In this document: in pieces, positions 27,347-35,526 of the stretch
How the letters are laid out: each line of letters opens with the position of its first letter
Numbering within the stretch: position 1 is the stretch's first letter
Source of the DNA: Berkiella sp964496435
GTDB lineage: Bacteria > Pseudomonadota > Gammaproteobacteria > Berkiellales > Berkiellaceae
Reading direction: 5' to 3'
DNA length: 64,000 nt
NCBI GenBank assembly: GCA_964496435.1
Contig: CAZBZP010000014.1
Span: forward strand, 1-64,000
The notes under the pieces: generated by a model
What the model saw: only the letters and a program-made list of their open reading frames with translations
What the model was told of the DNA's origin: nothing
Databases searched by the model: none
Translations under genes and position numbers: made by a program

Positions 27347-27925
27347 ATGATTACTTTTCTTGGTGTTATGGCCTCTGCAACAAAATTCGGCGTACAAAAG
27401 CTGCAACCCAATACAGCCGCAAAACTCATTCATAATGCATTTAATATCTATCATGAATACAAAACCATCAGAAGCGTTGTTTGTTTGTCTTCTACACTTG
27501 TTGGTGGGGCTCTAGGTGCAAGCCTCTTTGTTGCACAGCCAGATGTTGCCAGCTACCTTGAGCCAGTTGTTAGCTCTGCATTGCCCTTTTTGGGCGCGTT
27601 AGGCACGCAAATATTTTCAGGCTTTCTAGGGTTTTGGGTAGGTGGCGGTGTTGGCTACAATGTTTCCAAACAAGCCAGTAGGGGCGTGTCAAAATATCAG
27701 AACGGGCACAGCAATACCGCTTATACATTAGACGATGCACAGATTGAGGCAATAATTCACGCCAATCCACCTTATTATCCGCAGCCTGAAGATGAGTTGA
27801 TGGATAAAGATACGCTTCTAAAGGATGTGCAAGAGCTAAAAGCCTTTTTGAAGGATGCGCGCGATAACATTACTTTGCATAAGTCTGATCCCAGGAGCAT
27901 AAACGCTATAAAAAAGCCCTATTAG
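27347..27925 (+). CDS. Membrane protein, N-terminal part of a probably frameshifted gene
   Basis: The 192 codons encode an N-terminal amphipathic region, two hydrophobic hairpin segments (VVCLSSTLVGGALGASLFVA and FLGALGTQIFSGFLGFWVGG, then GVGYNV) and a charged helical tail ending NAIKKPY. The reading frame stops at 27925. However, the adjacent frame from about 27889 reads EHKRYKKALLEALRGSS and continues without a stop into the next CDS. A run of six A (27909-27914) lies in the overlap; one extra A would join the two as NAIKKALLEALRGSS. So this is probably the 5' part of one gene of about 336 codons. The product is unknown; the glycine-rich hairpin resembles that of the 29263-30054 protein in style only. 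Confidence 0.7.
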   Translation: MITFLGVMASATKFGVQKLQPNTAAKLIHNAFNIYHEYKTIRSVVCLSSTLVGGALGASLFVAQPDVASYLEPVVSSALPFLGALGTQIFSGFLGFWVGGGVGYNVSKQASRGVSKYQNGHSNTAYTLDDAQIEAIIHANPPYYPQPEDELMDKDTLLKDVQELKAFLKDARDNITLHKSDPRSINAIKKPY

Positions 27926-27954
27926 AAGCGCTTCGTGGTTCCTCTTTAGAATTT

Positions 27955-28356
27955 ATGATTCATGTATATAGTGAAAAATATATAACAAGAACAAGGCTTA
28001 TCGAAGAGGGCATTAAAAGAAGGGATAGCATGCTAATGAAAGAGGCTGAAGGTGATGATGGCCTTATCCAGGTATCTGTGCTTGAGGATAACAAAGAAAA
28101 AGAACAACAAACGCCTCCCCTTAAAGAAAACCTTCGCATTTACTCTCATGAGCAACGTTTTGCTATTTTGATGGCGCATCAAGATACAAGCAGTATTCAA
28201 GCTTATAAGCCCGCTGAAGCTAACAGATTGTTAGATGCAAAAGAATGTGAAATGGCCTTTTTAAGTCTCAAGGCTGCTCTAAAGTATCAAACGGAAAAAT
28301 TAGAAATCGAAAATGAAGTCATTCCGCAAAAATTAAAATTTATGATATGCAAATAA
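27955..28356 (+). CDS. C-terminal part of the frameshifted gene, 133 aa
   Basis: From the first ATG this frame encodes 133 residues, helical and charged (MIHVYSEKYITRTRLIEEGI, then RIYSHEQRFAILMAHQ and LDAKECEMAFLSLKAALKYQ). No Shine-Dalgarno precedes the ATG. Protein-like sequence extends upstream of it (ALLEALRGSSLEF), which argues that the real start is at 27347 and a base has been lost or misread at the A6 tract. If the frameshift is real, this part may be untranslated or made by slippage. No family is recognised. Confidence 0.55.
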   Translation: MIHVYSEKYITRTRLIEEGIKRRDSMLMKEAEGDDGLIQVSVLEDNKEKEQQTPPLKENLRIYSHEQRFAILMAHQDTSSIQAYKPAEANRLLDAKECEMAFLSLKAALKYQTEKLEIENEVIPQKLKFMICK

Positions 28357-28376
28357 AAAGCCCCCAAGGGGGCTTT
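28357..28376. terminator. Bidirectional terminator between convergent genes
   Basis: AAAGCCCCC and GGGGGCTTT form a perfect 9-bp stem with a 2-base AA gap (effectively a 4-base loop). It sits between the end of 28356 (+) and the stop at 28388 (-), with A/T tracts on both sides. Confidence 0.8.
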
Positions 28377-28387
28377 GAAGGGCTGCT

Positions 28388-29176
28388 CTATACTGAGCGG
28401 CGCAATTTTTCTTGTGGTTTAGCGAAAGGCTTATCAGTTATTTTTTGTCCTGGGGTATCTTTATCCTTTTGCAAAACCCTCTTTTTAGAATCGAACAAAT
28501 GGGTGAGCACTGTTTTAGCAATGAGTATAAATTCCTCTGGTTTTTCAGCCTCACCTTGCTTAGGGGGCAAAAAAGCTACAGTCGCTGATGGTATCATCGG
28601 CCTTAAGACAATAGGCATTACTGGCATAGTCTGAAGGGGCTTAGCTGGCATAACATATGGCGCATCAATGATGGCAAACTTATCTAGCGTTGAGACTTGT
28701 TCTCCTTGATATTTTTTAGACACTCGCTTGGTTAAACCTGCTGCTTTATCTTTGAGGAATTGCTTTTTTTTCGCATAGCTTTCTTTGTAAGCACGTGTAT
28801 AAGCTTCAGCATGGGGAGCAAATTCCTTGGCTACTTTTCTTAAATCACTTTCATTTAGAGTTGCGTCTCTAGTAGCAGCACCAGAGCCTCTTGTTGATGC
28901 GAGTCGTATGACAAGCGTTTCTGTAGAGGCTGTTTTGAGTCGTTTATCGAATTGTGTCATGTATTGCGAAAGATAGAATTCATAATTATCAGGAAACTCT
29001 TGTTTGATTTTTATAGTGTATTTATCCTTATTAAAAAGTAGGGCAGTGCCATCTCTGAAACTATGATTTGCTCGTCGTCTCGCTTTATGCGCAAGTGTTT
29101 TATCTGCATGATCAAATTCTTTGGGCATTTCAGCCAAATCGGTGCTACTTTCATTATCAGATTGCATTTGCAACAT
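28388..29176 (-). CDS. Hypothetical basic protein, 262 aa
   Basis: I do not recognise this protein. It is Lys/Ala-rich and soluble, with basic helical stretches (AHKARRRANHSF; YKESYAKKKQFLKDKAAGLT) and a Pro-rich segment around residues 185-225 (APYVMPAKPLQTMPVMPIVL). The best start is the ATG at 29176, with AAGGA 7 bases upstream; an in-frame GTG at 29194 lacks a Shine-Dalgarno. It is in the accessory block behind the kinase gene and on the same strand as 29263-30054, 86 bases downstream of it. A secreted effector is possible but nothing in the sequence proves it. Confidence 0.7.
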   Translation of the reverse strand: MLQMQSDNESSTDLAEMPKEFDHADKTLAHKARRRANHSFRDGTALLFNKDKYTIKIKQEFPDNYEFYLSQYMTQFDKRLKTASTETLVIRLASTRGSGAATRDATLNESDLRKVAKEFAPHAEAYTRAYKESYAKKKQFLKDKAAGLTKRVSKKYQGEQVSTLDKFAIIDAPYVMPAKPLQTMPVMPIVLRPMIPSATVAFLPPKQGEAEKPEEFILIAKTVLTHLFDSKKRVLQKDKDTPGQKITDKPFAKPQEKLRRSV

Positions 29177-29262
29177 AGGGTAATCCTTCGGCACACAAGG
29201 GAGTTGGTGCGAATGATAACTAAAAGAAGCATAACTGTAAGCCGTAAAAAATTATAAATGTA

Positions 29263-30054
29263 CTAATTCACGCTTAATCTGTTGCTTAAGACCCTTGGTG
29301 ATGCACAACGAGAGTGGGTGGGCTTCTTATGTGGTGATATATCTGAAAACAGTAATGGCTTTGGTGAAGAGCTGATAGCACGCCTATTTGTATGAGGCAT
29401 ATCTTCATTTGCTTTTCGCACCAGGATAGGGATCTGTTTGCTGCCTTTTCTTTGAATAGAGGTAGGCATACTTGCCTCGTGACTTATCTGGGGCTTTATA
29501 TCAGCTATTGTTTCCGATATTTTTGCTGGCGTCACTTCAATTTGAGGCCTTTGTTCTATTACTGCTGGTTCAACATCAATAATGGGATCCCTGTTTGGCC
29601 TCTTAAAATAATCCGCAACATCGCCCCATATATTTTTGAATTTAGATTTAATGCTTGATGGTGCGGCTCTGACCGTCTCAATACCGGATTTCACGCTATC
29701 AACCGCACTATTCAGGGCTTCCATCTTATTCAGGAATTGATTGTATTTTTGACCTACATAATAGCCTAAGAGGCCGCCTGGAATAATGGCAAGGGGCCCA
29801 GCACATAAGGCACCTATGGTGCCACCCCATAATACCCATTCAGGATCAATTTCGGGATAAATTGCAAAAGCCCCTACAGCACCAATACCAATAACGAGGT
29901 AAAGTGCTTGTGGCCCAAATAACAGTGCAATGACTAAACTGCAGCCGATAACGCCCGCAACAATATACCGCTTGAGTGCTGCATCAAATTTTGTCCAGTC
30001 ACGTTGTGTTGATGGATTGTTTGGAACCGTTTCATCAGCTGTTTGATGAGGCAT
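29263..30054 (-). CDS. Membrane protein with glycine-rich hairpin, 263 aa
   Basis: Two or three hydrophobic segments (YIVAGVIGCSLVIALLFG, ALYLVIGIGAVGAFAIY, and a Gly-rich GGTIGALCAGPLAIIPGGLL) occupy residues 30-108. They are followed by an amphipathic helix (LNKMEALNSAVDSVKSGIET) and a long, basic, Ser/Pro-rich tail that is probably disordered. The membrane hairpin plus disordered tail is a common plan for inclusion- or vacuole-membrane effectors in intracellular bacteria, but no family is recognised. Its start is preceded by 120 bases that hold no gene. Confidence 0.7.
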   Translation of the reverse strand: MPHQTADETVPNNPSTQRDWTKFDAALKRYIVAGVIGCSLVIALLFGPQALYLVIGIGAVGAFAIYPEIDPEWVLWGGTIGALCAGPLAIIPGGLLGYYVGQKYNQFLNKMEALNSAVDSVKSGIETVRAAPSSIKSKFKNIWGDVADYFKRPNRDPIIDVEPAVIEQRPQIEVTPAKISETIADIKPQISHEASMPTSIQRKGSKQIPILVRKANEDMPHTNRRAISSSPKPLLFSDISPHKKPTHSRCASPRVLSNRLSVN

Positions 30055-30174
30055 GGAAAGTTACTCGACTACGTATTCTCTTTATTAGCTCGTTGATAAC
30101 ACGTAGTCCAGTTGCTTGCTAGTTGAAACAGATTAACGCCACTTATTTTCCGACAATCGGTATAAGTTGAGCGA

Positions 30175-32064
30175 CTAGTTGCTCTTATTTAATATTCTCA
30201 CCTTTATTGTGTTGGGTATAGCTTGTAATTTATTCAAAATGTCATCTTTGATCTCATGATTTAAATCAGTGATCACATAACCAATTTCCTCATTGGTCTT
30301 TAAGAACTGACCTTCGATGTTGGTTTCATGCTCAGCAAATAAGCTATTTATTTTGGCTAAGATCCCTGGCACGTTTTTGTGTATATGAATTAAGCGCTGT
30401 GGATAATTCATCGTGGGTAAGAATAATTGTGGGAAGTTAACGCTGCCAATAGAGGTGCCATCCATCGAATAAGCAGATAAGTTACGGGTAACATATTCGC
30501 CGATGTTTTGTTGTGCCTCTTCTGTGCTGCCCCCGATATGCGGTGTTAAGATTACATTTTCAAACTGTTGTAAGGGGGTTTTAAACTCACTTTTTGAACC
30601 ATGGGGTTCTTCAGGGTAGACATCCACACCAACGCCAGCGAGTTTTCCTGATTTGCAGGCATTCTCTAAAGCATCATAATCCACCACAAAGCCACGACTT
30701 AGATTGAGAAAAACAGCGCCATCTTTCATCATGTCAAATTCTTTAACCCCAATGAAATTTGCATTTTCCTTGCGGCCATCGATATGTACACTCACAATAT
30801 CAGCGGCATTTAATAATTCTTCCAAGCTATGGCATGCGCTTGCATTGCCGATAGGGAGCTTATCTTCGATATCGTAATAAAGTACACGAAGGCCTAAGTT
30901 TTCGGCCAAGATAGACAGCTGTGAGCCAATATTGCCATAGCCAATAATACCCAAGGTTTTACCGCGAACCTCATGTGCACCTGTACTTGATTTTTCCCAA
31001 GCACCATGACGCATTTTATGACTCACGCCCACAGCTTTTCTGACTAATAAAATAATTTCGCCTAAAGCCAATTCGACAACACTGCGGGTGTTGCTATAAG
31101 GGGCATTAAAAGCGGCTATCCCTTTTTGGGAGCAGGTTTTTAAATCAATTTGGTTGGTACCAATACAAAAAGCACCAATGGCTTCCAATAAGGGGCTATT
31201 GGCAATGATATCCGCACTGACTTCTGTTTTAGAGCGGATCCCCAGAATACTGATATCTTGTAATTTCTTTTTGAGTTGCTCGCCCTCTAAGGCATTTGGA
31301 AGACTTTCAACTTCAAAGCCTGCATTTTTAAAATAATGTGATACATAAGGGTGTATATTTTCAAGCAATAACACTTTTTTGTGCGTGTTTTTGTTAATAT
31401 AAGGAATTTGGCAGGTTAAAAATAAGCCTTCTAATTCATCAACCACGATATCTGCTTGGGCAATAACGGCATCTCTTTTGACATTCTCTGTGAAGGCTAC
31501 AAAAGTGTCAGCACAATTGGCAGCTTTTATTTCAAAATCGGTATAACCATCACCAACAACTATCACATTGCCATCTAGATTTAACTGTTTGCTGACAATG
31601 ACTTTCCCTTGGTCCTGCGCTAAAGGGTTGTTTCTATCATAATCGATAATTGCTGACTCAAAATCATATAATAAGCGATTAGCGAAAACATGCGCGCGTT
31701 TAATACCAAAGCTTTGTACAATAGGCCAGACTATTTCAATAAAAGCACCTGATAAAATATAAATATTGTCTGCGTTTTTCTTGAAAAAATCTTTGTTGCG
31801 GGCAATCGAAGGGGTGATTTTTTGTTTGATGATTTCGAGTGCTTGCTCTACGTGTGAAGTGCTTAAGTTTAAAATGGCAAATCGTTCACTTAAACTTTCT
31901 TGATAGGAATAGCGGCCTTCCATTGCTAATTTGGTGATATTGTCAATCATGGCCAGTTGTTCATCTTTTTTGGGATGATGCGCCAGGCTCACTTGAGCCA
32001 AAATATCAATGGCTTCTACTTGAATAAAGGTGCTGTCAAAATCAAAAATGTAATTTGTTGTCAT
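30175..32064 (-). CDS. Fused phosphoserine phosphatase / 3-phosphoglycerate dehydrogenase
   Basis: This 629-residue protein joins two steps of serine synthesis. Residues 1-215 are a SerB-like HAD phosphatase: DFDSTF (motif I, Asp8 and Asp10), ILSGAF (motif II) and VVGDGYTDFEIKAA (motif III). Residues about 230-545 are a SerA-like D-2-hydroxyacid dehydrogenase with the NAD-binding GIIGYGNIGSQLSILAENLG, LNLSRGFVVD, GVGVDVYPEEP and LTPHIGGSTEEAQ (catalytic His). An ACT-type regulatory domain closes the protein (about 555-629, IHKNVPGILAKINSLFAEHE). SerA catalyses the first step and SerB the last; serC is not adjacent. The fusion order SerB-SerA is uncommon in gammaproteobacteria as far as I know. 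Confidence 0.93.
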   Translation of the reverse strand: MTTNYIFDFDSTFIQVEAIDILAQVSLAHHPKKDEQLAMIDNITKLAMEGRYSYQESLSERFAILNLSTSHVEQALEIIKQKITPSIARNKDFFKKNADNIYILSGAFIEIVWPIVQSFGIKRAHVFANRLLYDFESAIIDYDRNNPLAQDQGKVIVSKQLNLDGNVIVVGDGYTDFEIKAANCADTFVAFTENVKRDAVIAQADIVVDELEGLFLTCQIPYINKNTHKKVLLLENIHPYVSHYFKNAGFEVESLPNALEGEQLKKKLQDISILGIRSKTEVSADIIANSPLLEAIGAFCIGTNQIDLKTCSQKGIAAFNAPYSNTRSVVELALGEIILLVRKAVGVSHKMRHGAWEKSSTGAHEVRGKTLGIIGYGNIGSQLSILAENLGLRVLYYDIEDKLPIGNASACHSLEELLNAADIVSVHIDGRKENANFIGVKEFDMMKDGAVFLNLSRGFVVDYDALENACKSGKLAGVGVDVYPEEPHGSKSEFKTPLQQFENVILTPHIGGSTEEAQQNIGEYVTRNLSAYSMDGTSIGSVNFPQLFLPTMNYPQRLIHIHKNVPGILAKINSLFAEHETNIEGQFLKTNEEIGYVITDLNHEIKDDILNKLQAIPNTIKVRILNKSN

Positions 32065-32078
32065 ATTATATCCTTTTT

Positions 32079-32122
32079 AAAACCCCCTCCCCCCTTTGTT
32101 ATCAAAGGGGGGAGGGGGTTTT
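32079..32122. terminator. Perfect 20-bp inverted repeat
   Basis: A 20-base arm (32079-32098, AAAACCCCCTCCCCCCTTTG) is followed by a TTAT loop and its exact reverse complement (32103-32122). It lies between the ychJ-like gene and the serB-serA fusion on the reverse strand. With A/T-rich ends it should terminate in both directions; it also resembles the CCCTTT/AAAGGG palindromes elsewhere in the window. Confidence 0.75.
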
Positions 32123-32124
32123 GA

Positions 32125-32532
32125 TTACCATTTCTTATTTGGATTTAGCGTTTTACCACCCACATAAACCCACTTATTGTCGATTAAATGAAATTCACTT
32201 TTTTCACAAATGGCTTGCGAATTCCCATGATAATCATATCGCGCTTCAAAACTCACAAATCCTAATTTATCTGATTTCATTTTTGTGTTGATGACTTTTA
32301 ATCCTTTCCAGCTTACTTCTTTCAACCATGTTAAGGTGTCATTGGCATCAAAATCAGCAAGGGGTGCGCCTATCATCGTACTTTGTAAATAGCTTACATT
32401 TGCTGTTGCGTAAGCACTATAACGAGATCGCATCAGATCCTCTGGGGTTGCTGGCGATGTTTTACCTTCAATATATTGTGCACAGCATTGTTCAAATTCA
32501 AGTGGTCTTCCACAAGGGCATGGGGTATTCAT
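32125..32532 (-). CDS. YchJ family SEC-C motif protein
   Basis: This 135-residue protein starts with the zinc-binding SEC-C motif CPCGRPLEFEQCC (residues 5-17), followed by the UPF0225/YchJ pattern AATPEDLMRSRYSAY-like (PATPEDLMRSRYSAYATANV) and a compact NTF2-like domain ending in DNKWVYVGG. The family is widespread and its function is unknown; YchJ is sometimes linked to SecA-type zinc motifs. Its ATG overlaps the stop of the alpha/beta hydrolase gene by 4 bases, so the two are coupled. Confidence 0.88.
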   Translation of the reverse strand: MNTPCPCGRPLEFEQCCAQYIEGKTSPATPEDLMRSRYSAYATANVSYLQSTMIGAPLADFDANDTLTWLKEVSWKGLKVINTKMKSDKLGFVSFEARYDYHGNSQAICEKSEFHLIDNKWVYVGGKTLNPNKKW

Positions 32533-33344
32533 GGGCCTGTCTGCTTATGATTATCAAGTTGTAAACTGAAATTCAGGATTGCCTGCCAGTAACCACTGGG
32601 ATCAATGGCTAAAATATTGTTGTGATCAGCCCCTTGCACCCAATAGGTCTGAGTAGGGCCTTTTGCTTTTTCAGCAAGGGTCTTGCTATGCCAAAAGGGG
32701 ATAACACTATCTTTTGTGCTCGCTATTAGCAGCAGGGGAATTGGGGTTTGAGAAAGTGTTCTTAAGTTAGGGTATTTATCAAAAGGTATTAAAGGGATCC
32801 CTGTTTTGACACGATAGGCGCTGAGGAAGGCATTTTCTAAAATAAGCGCCTTGACTGGCACCTGTGATACTAAGTGAACACTGGGCCCAGAGCCGACCGA
32901 GCGGCCATAAACAATAATATGTTGGGCAGGTACCTTTAACACTTGCGTTAAATAATGATAGGCAGCCAAAATATCTTGATAGCTATTTTTTTCGCTAGGT
33001 TTTCCCTCACTTGTGCCATAGCCTTCATAGTCATAAGCAAACACCGAAAAACCTTGCTGATGAAAGCGTTGCAAAAAGGGCAGTACATGGCCTAAATCTT
33101 CGGCATTACCATGGCTAAATAAAATGGTGTATTTTGCTTGGGGATGCGCTAAATAGATGGCTGATATTTTTTTAGCATCATCCAGCGGTATTTTAATAAT
33201 GTTAGGATTGTCTTTATAGGATGCAGGCGGTGGCGCAAAGATAACGCTGTCTGATAAAAAATAAAAACCAAGCACCAGCAAGGCATAGAAAGCCAGCAAG
33301 TATTGTAAGGGCGTTTGAATTGTCGACCAAAGTGGATGTGACAA
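32529..33344 (-). CDS. Membrane-anchored alpha/beta hydrolase (BEM46/ABHD13-like)
   Basis: One N-terminal transmembrane helix (about residues 13-32) anchors an alpha/beta hydrolase domain. It has the oxyanion HG motif ILFSHGNAEDLG, YDYEGYGTSEGKPSE, the nucleophile elbow YGRSVGSG and the late acid/His regions (ASTKDSVIPFWHS, then GADHNN). This is the BEM46/ABHD13-type arrangement. The substrate is unknown, probably a lipid or ester. The protein is 271 aa, close to family size. It is the first gene of a two-gene unit with the ychJ-like gene. Confidence 0.85.
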   Translation of the reverse strand: MSHPLWSTIQTPLQYLLAFYALLVLGFYFLSDSVIFAPPPASYKDNPNIIKIPLDDAKKISAIYLAHPQAKYTILFSHGNAEDLGHVLPFLQRFHQQGFSVFAYDYEGYGTSEGKPSEKNSYQDILAAYHYLTQVLKVPAQHIIVYGRSVGSGPSVHLVSQVPVKALILENAFLSAYRVKTGIPLIPFDKYPNLRTLSQTPIPLLLIASTKDSVIPFWHSKTLAEKAKGPTQTYWVQGADHNNILAIDPSGYWQAILNFSLQLDNHKQTGP

Positions 33345-33434
33345 ATGCTATCCTTTAGAACAATTAACAGCAAAAAGTTATTTTATGAAGGGCTGCTTTA
33401 ACATTCAAGTAAATATCTTTGCTGTGTTACCTTA

Positions 33435-34241
33435 CTAATTATTATTGAGGTAAACAATATTTCCATTCTCATCATATTTGAAAATGACTGTATTGCCATT
33501 TGCATCGCTTGAGATATAAACCGGATTACCGTCTGCGTCGTTGCTGACATAAATGGTATTGCCATTCTCATCAACAAAGGAACTGAGATTGCTCGTATCT
33601 ATCGTAATGTTATTTTCAATTGTCGTGCTAGCACTATTATCACTAACATTGGGTTCTATTGTATAAGTATCACCGGTATTGGGCTCTATGGAATAGGAAT
33701 AGCTATAATTGCTGCTGCTATCGTTGTAATACGGCCAGACATAGGGATAAATGATGGTGACGCTATTGTCATGACGATGATGATGTTCGTGGCCATGATG
33801 CCAATCATGATTTTGTGTCCATTGATAATTTGGTGTTACAGCTTGGTTTTGTGTTTGTGATCTTTGCGCGCGTGCTGCATTGATGGCATTGTTTTGTGTC
33901 ACGCTGGGTGCAACATGTTGTTGCGTGATTTGTGGTTGCTGCTGTTGAATCGTAATGCCAGGCGTTGTACTTGGTGCAATATGTTGCTGGGTAATATGGG
34001 GATGCTGATTTTGGATAGCCCCATTTTGCTGCTGGTGCTGAATAATCATATTTTGCTGCTGCTGCTGAATAGCTCTATTTTGCTGCTGGTGTTGCACACC
34101 AGCTGCGCCAGCATTGGCATGATTATGTTGAAAGGCAGCGCTTGCATGTTGGCCACCTTGTTTTAAGTCTTGAGAGGGTAAGGTGGCGCTTAAGCAAAGT
34201 GAGGGTGATAAAAAGAGTATGAGAGCTAAGTATTTAGACAT
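33435..34241 (-). CDS. Exported Gln/His-rich protein with DxNGN repeats
   Basis: The ATG at 34241 (GAGGA 8 bases upstream) begins a Sec signal (MSKYLALILFLSPSLCLSA). The mature protein has three zones. The first is Gln-rich (HQQQNRAIQQQQQNMIIQHQ and similar, about residues 40-130). The second is a His cluster (NHDWHHGHEHHHRHDN, about 150-165) that could bind metal. The third is Ser/Thr/Asn-rich and ends in four short repeats of the form DENGNTIYVSNDADGNPVYI, each about 11 residues. No family is recognised. Low complexity and repeats suggest a surface or matrix protein with structural or metal-binding character. Confidence 0.75.
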   Translation of the reverse strand: MSKYLALILFLSPSLCLSATLPSQDLKQGGQHASAAFQHNHANAGAAGVQHQQQNRAIQQQQQNMIIQHQQQNGAIQNQHPHITQQHIAPSTTPGITIQQQQPQITQQHVAPSVTQNNAINAARAQRSQTQNQAVTPNYQWTQNHDWHHGHEHHHRHDNSVTIIYPYVWPYYNDSSSNYSYSYSIEPNTGDTYTIEPNVSDNSASTTIENNITIDTSNLSSFVDENGNTIYVSNDADGNPVYISSDANGNTVIFKYDENGNIVYLNNN

Positions 34242-34322
34242 GGCACAGATCCTCAACTTCTTTTTAGAATAAGACTGTTCTTAAGCTAAAAAAGTTCCCA
34301 TTGAGGAAGTTGCACCTATGCT

Positions 34323-35381
34323 TTACTTCTCTAAAATATTTTCTCTATTTTCAGCCTTTTTACTGAAGATTTTATTAAAGCGACCGGAAAGTGCTGTATA
34401 TAAGCTTTCAGCAGGCGTATATTGTGTCAGCAATTTAAGATCATCAGGCTCTTGCTCTTCAGGATCTTTATTATCTGTACTGTTATCTGTTTTTGTAATG
34501 TGTGCTTTGTTATCTTCTTTGGTTTTTAATTTTAAACCAAAGATTTTCTTTTCCTTGGTTTTTACCTCAATTTTAGCTGGATCAATAATGGTTTCACCAT
34601 CTGAGCTTATTAAGCCTTGTCGATTCCAAGGTAAATTGCGATAAGGACTGTCGGCAAAAGCAATGAAAGGATATTTGATAATGTCAAAATAGGGCGAATA
34701 ATCAAAATCACTGGGCGTAAAGAGTCTAGGATTGCGCACAAATAGCTCTAAGCCTGTTTCTTCGTGTCTTTTGACGACCGGCAAAATCGGGAAGTCAATT
34801 GAGGAAAATGCTTCAGCAATCATTGAAGAGCACACAGTTTTAGTGGGGGTGCCCGCGTGATATTCAAATAAACTTGAGCGCCAGCGTCTGGGAAGAATGG
34901 ACCATGGCACCAAGAAACGGGCTAAATCAAATAATTGTCTGATGTGATAGCCTGTACCTAGTTTGTTAATAGCAAAAGCAGTTACATTTTGTGCATCGGG
35001 GCGTGATAAACCTCTTGGGCGACAAATACGAATATGATCGCCACGATAATTTTCTAAGGGGCTCACGATGGTGCCTTTGCCTAAGTAGCCTTCAATGACC
35101 AACTGCATGTTCATGTCACCATTAAAGTGTGCGGCCAGCATTTGTTGTAACTCAGGGTTATCAACATCATGAATACGGCCAATATATAGGCAAGCATGCG
35201 ACCAAGAACTTTGGGTAATTTGTTTAATAACTTCGCTAATACGGCTTCGACCTTCGATTAGCAACACATCACAGGGACGCAGCTCATAACGAATACGTTC
35301 AAAATCGCATAGCGGAAAATCGGTATTGGGACGTTCTTCGCTAATAAAATCAATTAATTTTTTTTGTATTGCTTGAAGCAT
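34323..35381 (-). CDS. YiiX-type permuted papain-like cysteine peptidase
   Basis: The 352-residue protein has the circularly permuted NlpC/P60 layout of the YiiX/YebB family. Near the start is RPCDVLLIEGRSRISEVIKQ, then SSWSHACLYIG with catalytic His62, and further on KTVCSSMIAEAFSS with catalytic Cys184. The C-terminal 100 residues are Lys/Asp/Glu-rich and probably disordered. Family members cleave amide or acyl bonds in peptidoglycan or lipids. There is no signal peptide, so the protein may act in the cytoplasm or be exported by another route. It stands alone on the reverse strand. Confidence 0.82.
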   Translation of the reverse strand: MLQAIQKKLIDFISEERPNTDFPLCDFERIRYELRPCDVLLIEGRSRISEVIKQITQSSWSHACLYIGRIHDVDNPELQQMLAAHFNGDMNMQLVIEGYLGKGTIVSPLENYRGDHIRICRPRGLSRPDAQNVTAFAINKLGTGYHIRQLFDLARFLVPWSILPRRWRSSLFEYHAGTPTKTVCSSMIAEAFSSIDFPILPVVKRHEETGLELFVRNPRLFTPSDFDYSPYFDIIKYPFIAFADSPYRNLPWNRQGLISSDGETIIDPAKIEVKTKEKKIFGLKLKTKEDNKAHITKTDNSTDNKDPEEQEPDDLKLLTQYTPAESLYTALSGRFNKIFSKKAENRENILEK

Positions 35382-35499
35382 AACGGTGTAGTTCCTAGGA
35401 ATGAGGTTCCTCTTTAGTGTAGAACAACAAATCGTTATCTGCCTTACTAAATCTTCGTCCAGCCTTGATGCTGAAATTAATTGCAGGGCTTAAAAAGTG

Positions 35500-35521
35500 A
35501 GCCCCAAGCTTCCTTGGGGCT
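35500..35521 (-). terminator. Terminator for the rmuC-35527 unit
   Basis: AGCCCCAAG and CTTGGGGCT make a perfect 9-bp stem with a CTTC loop just past the stop of the 35527-36225 gene. On the reverse strand it is followed by a T-rich CACTTTTTAAG. Confidence 0.8.
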
Positions 35522-35526
35522 GTAGA

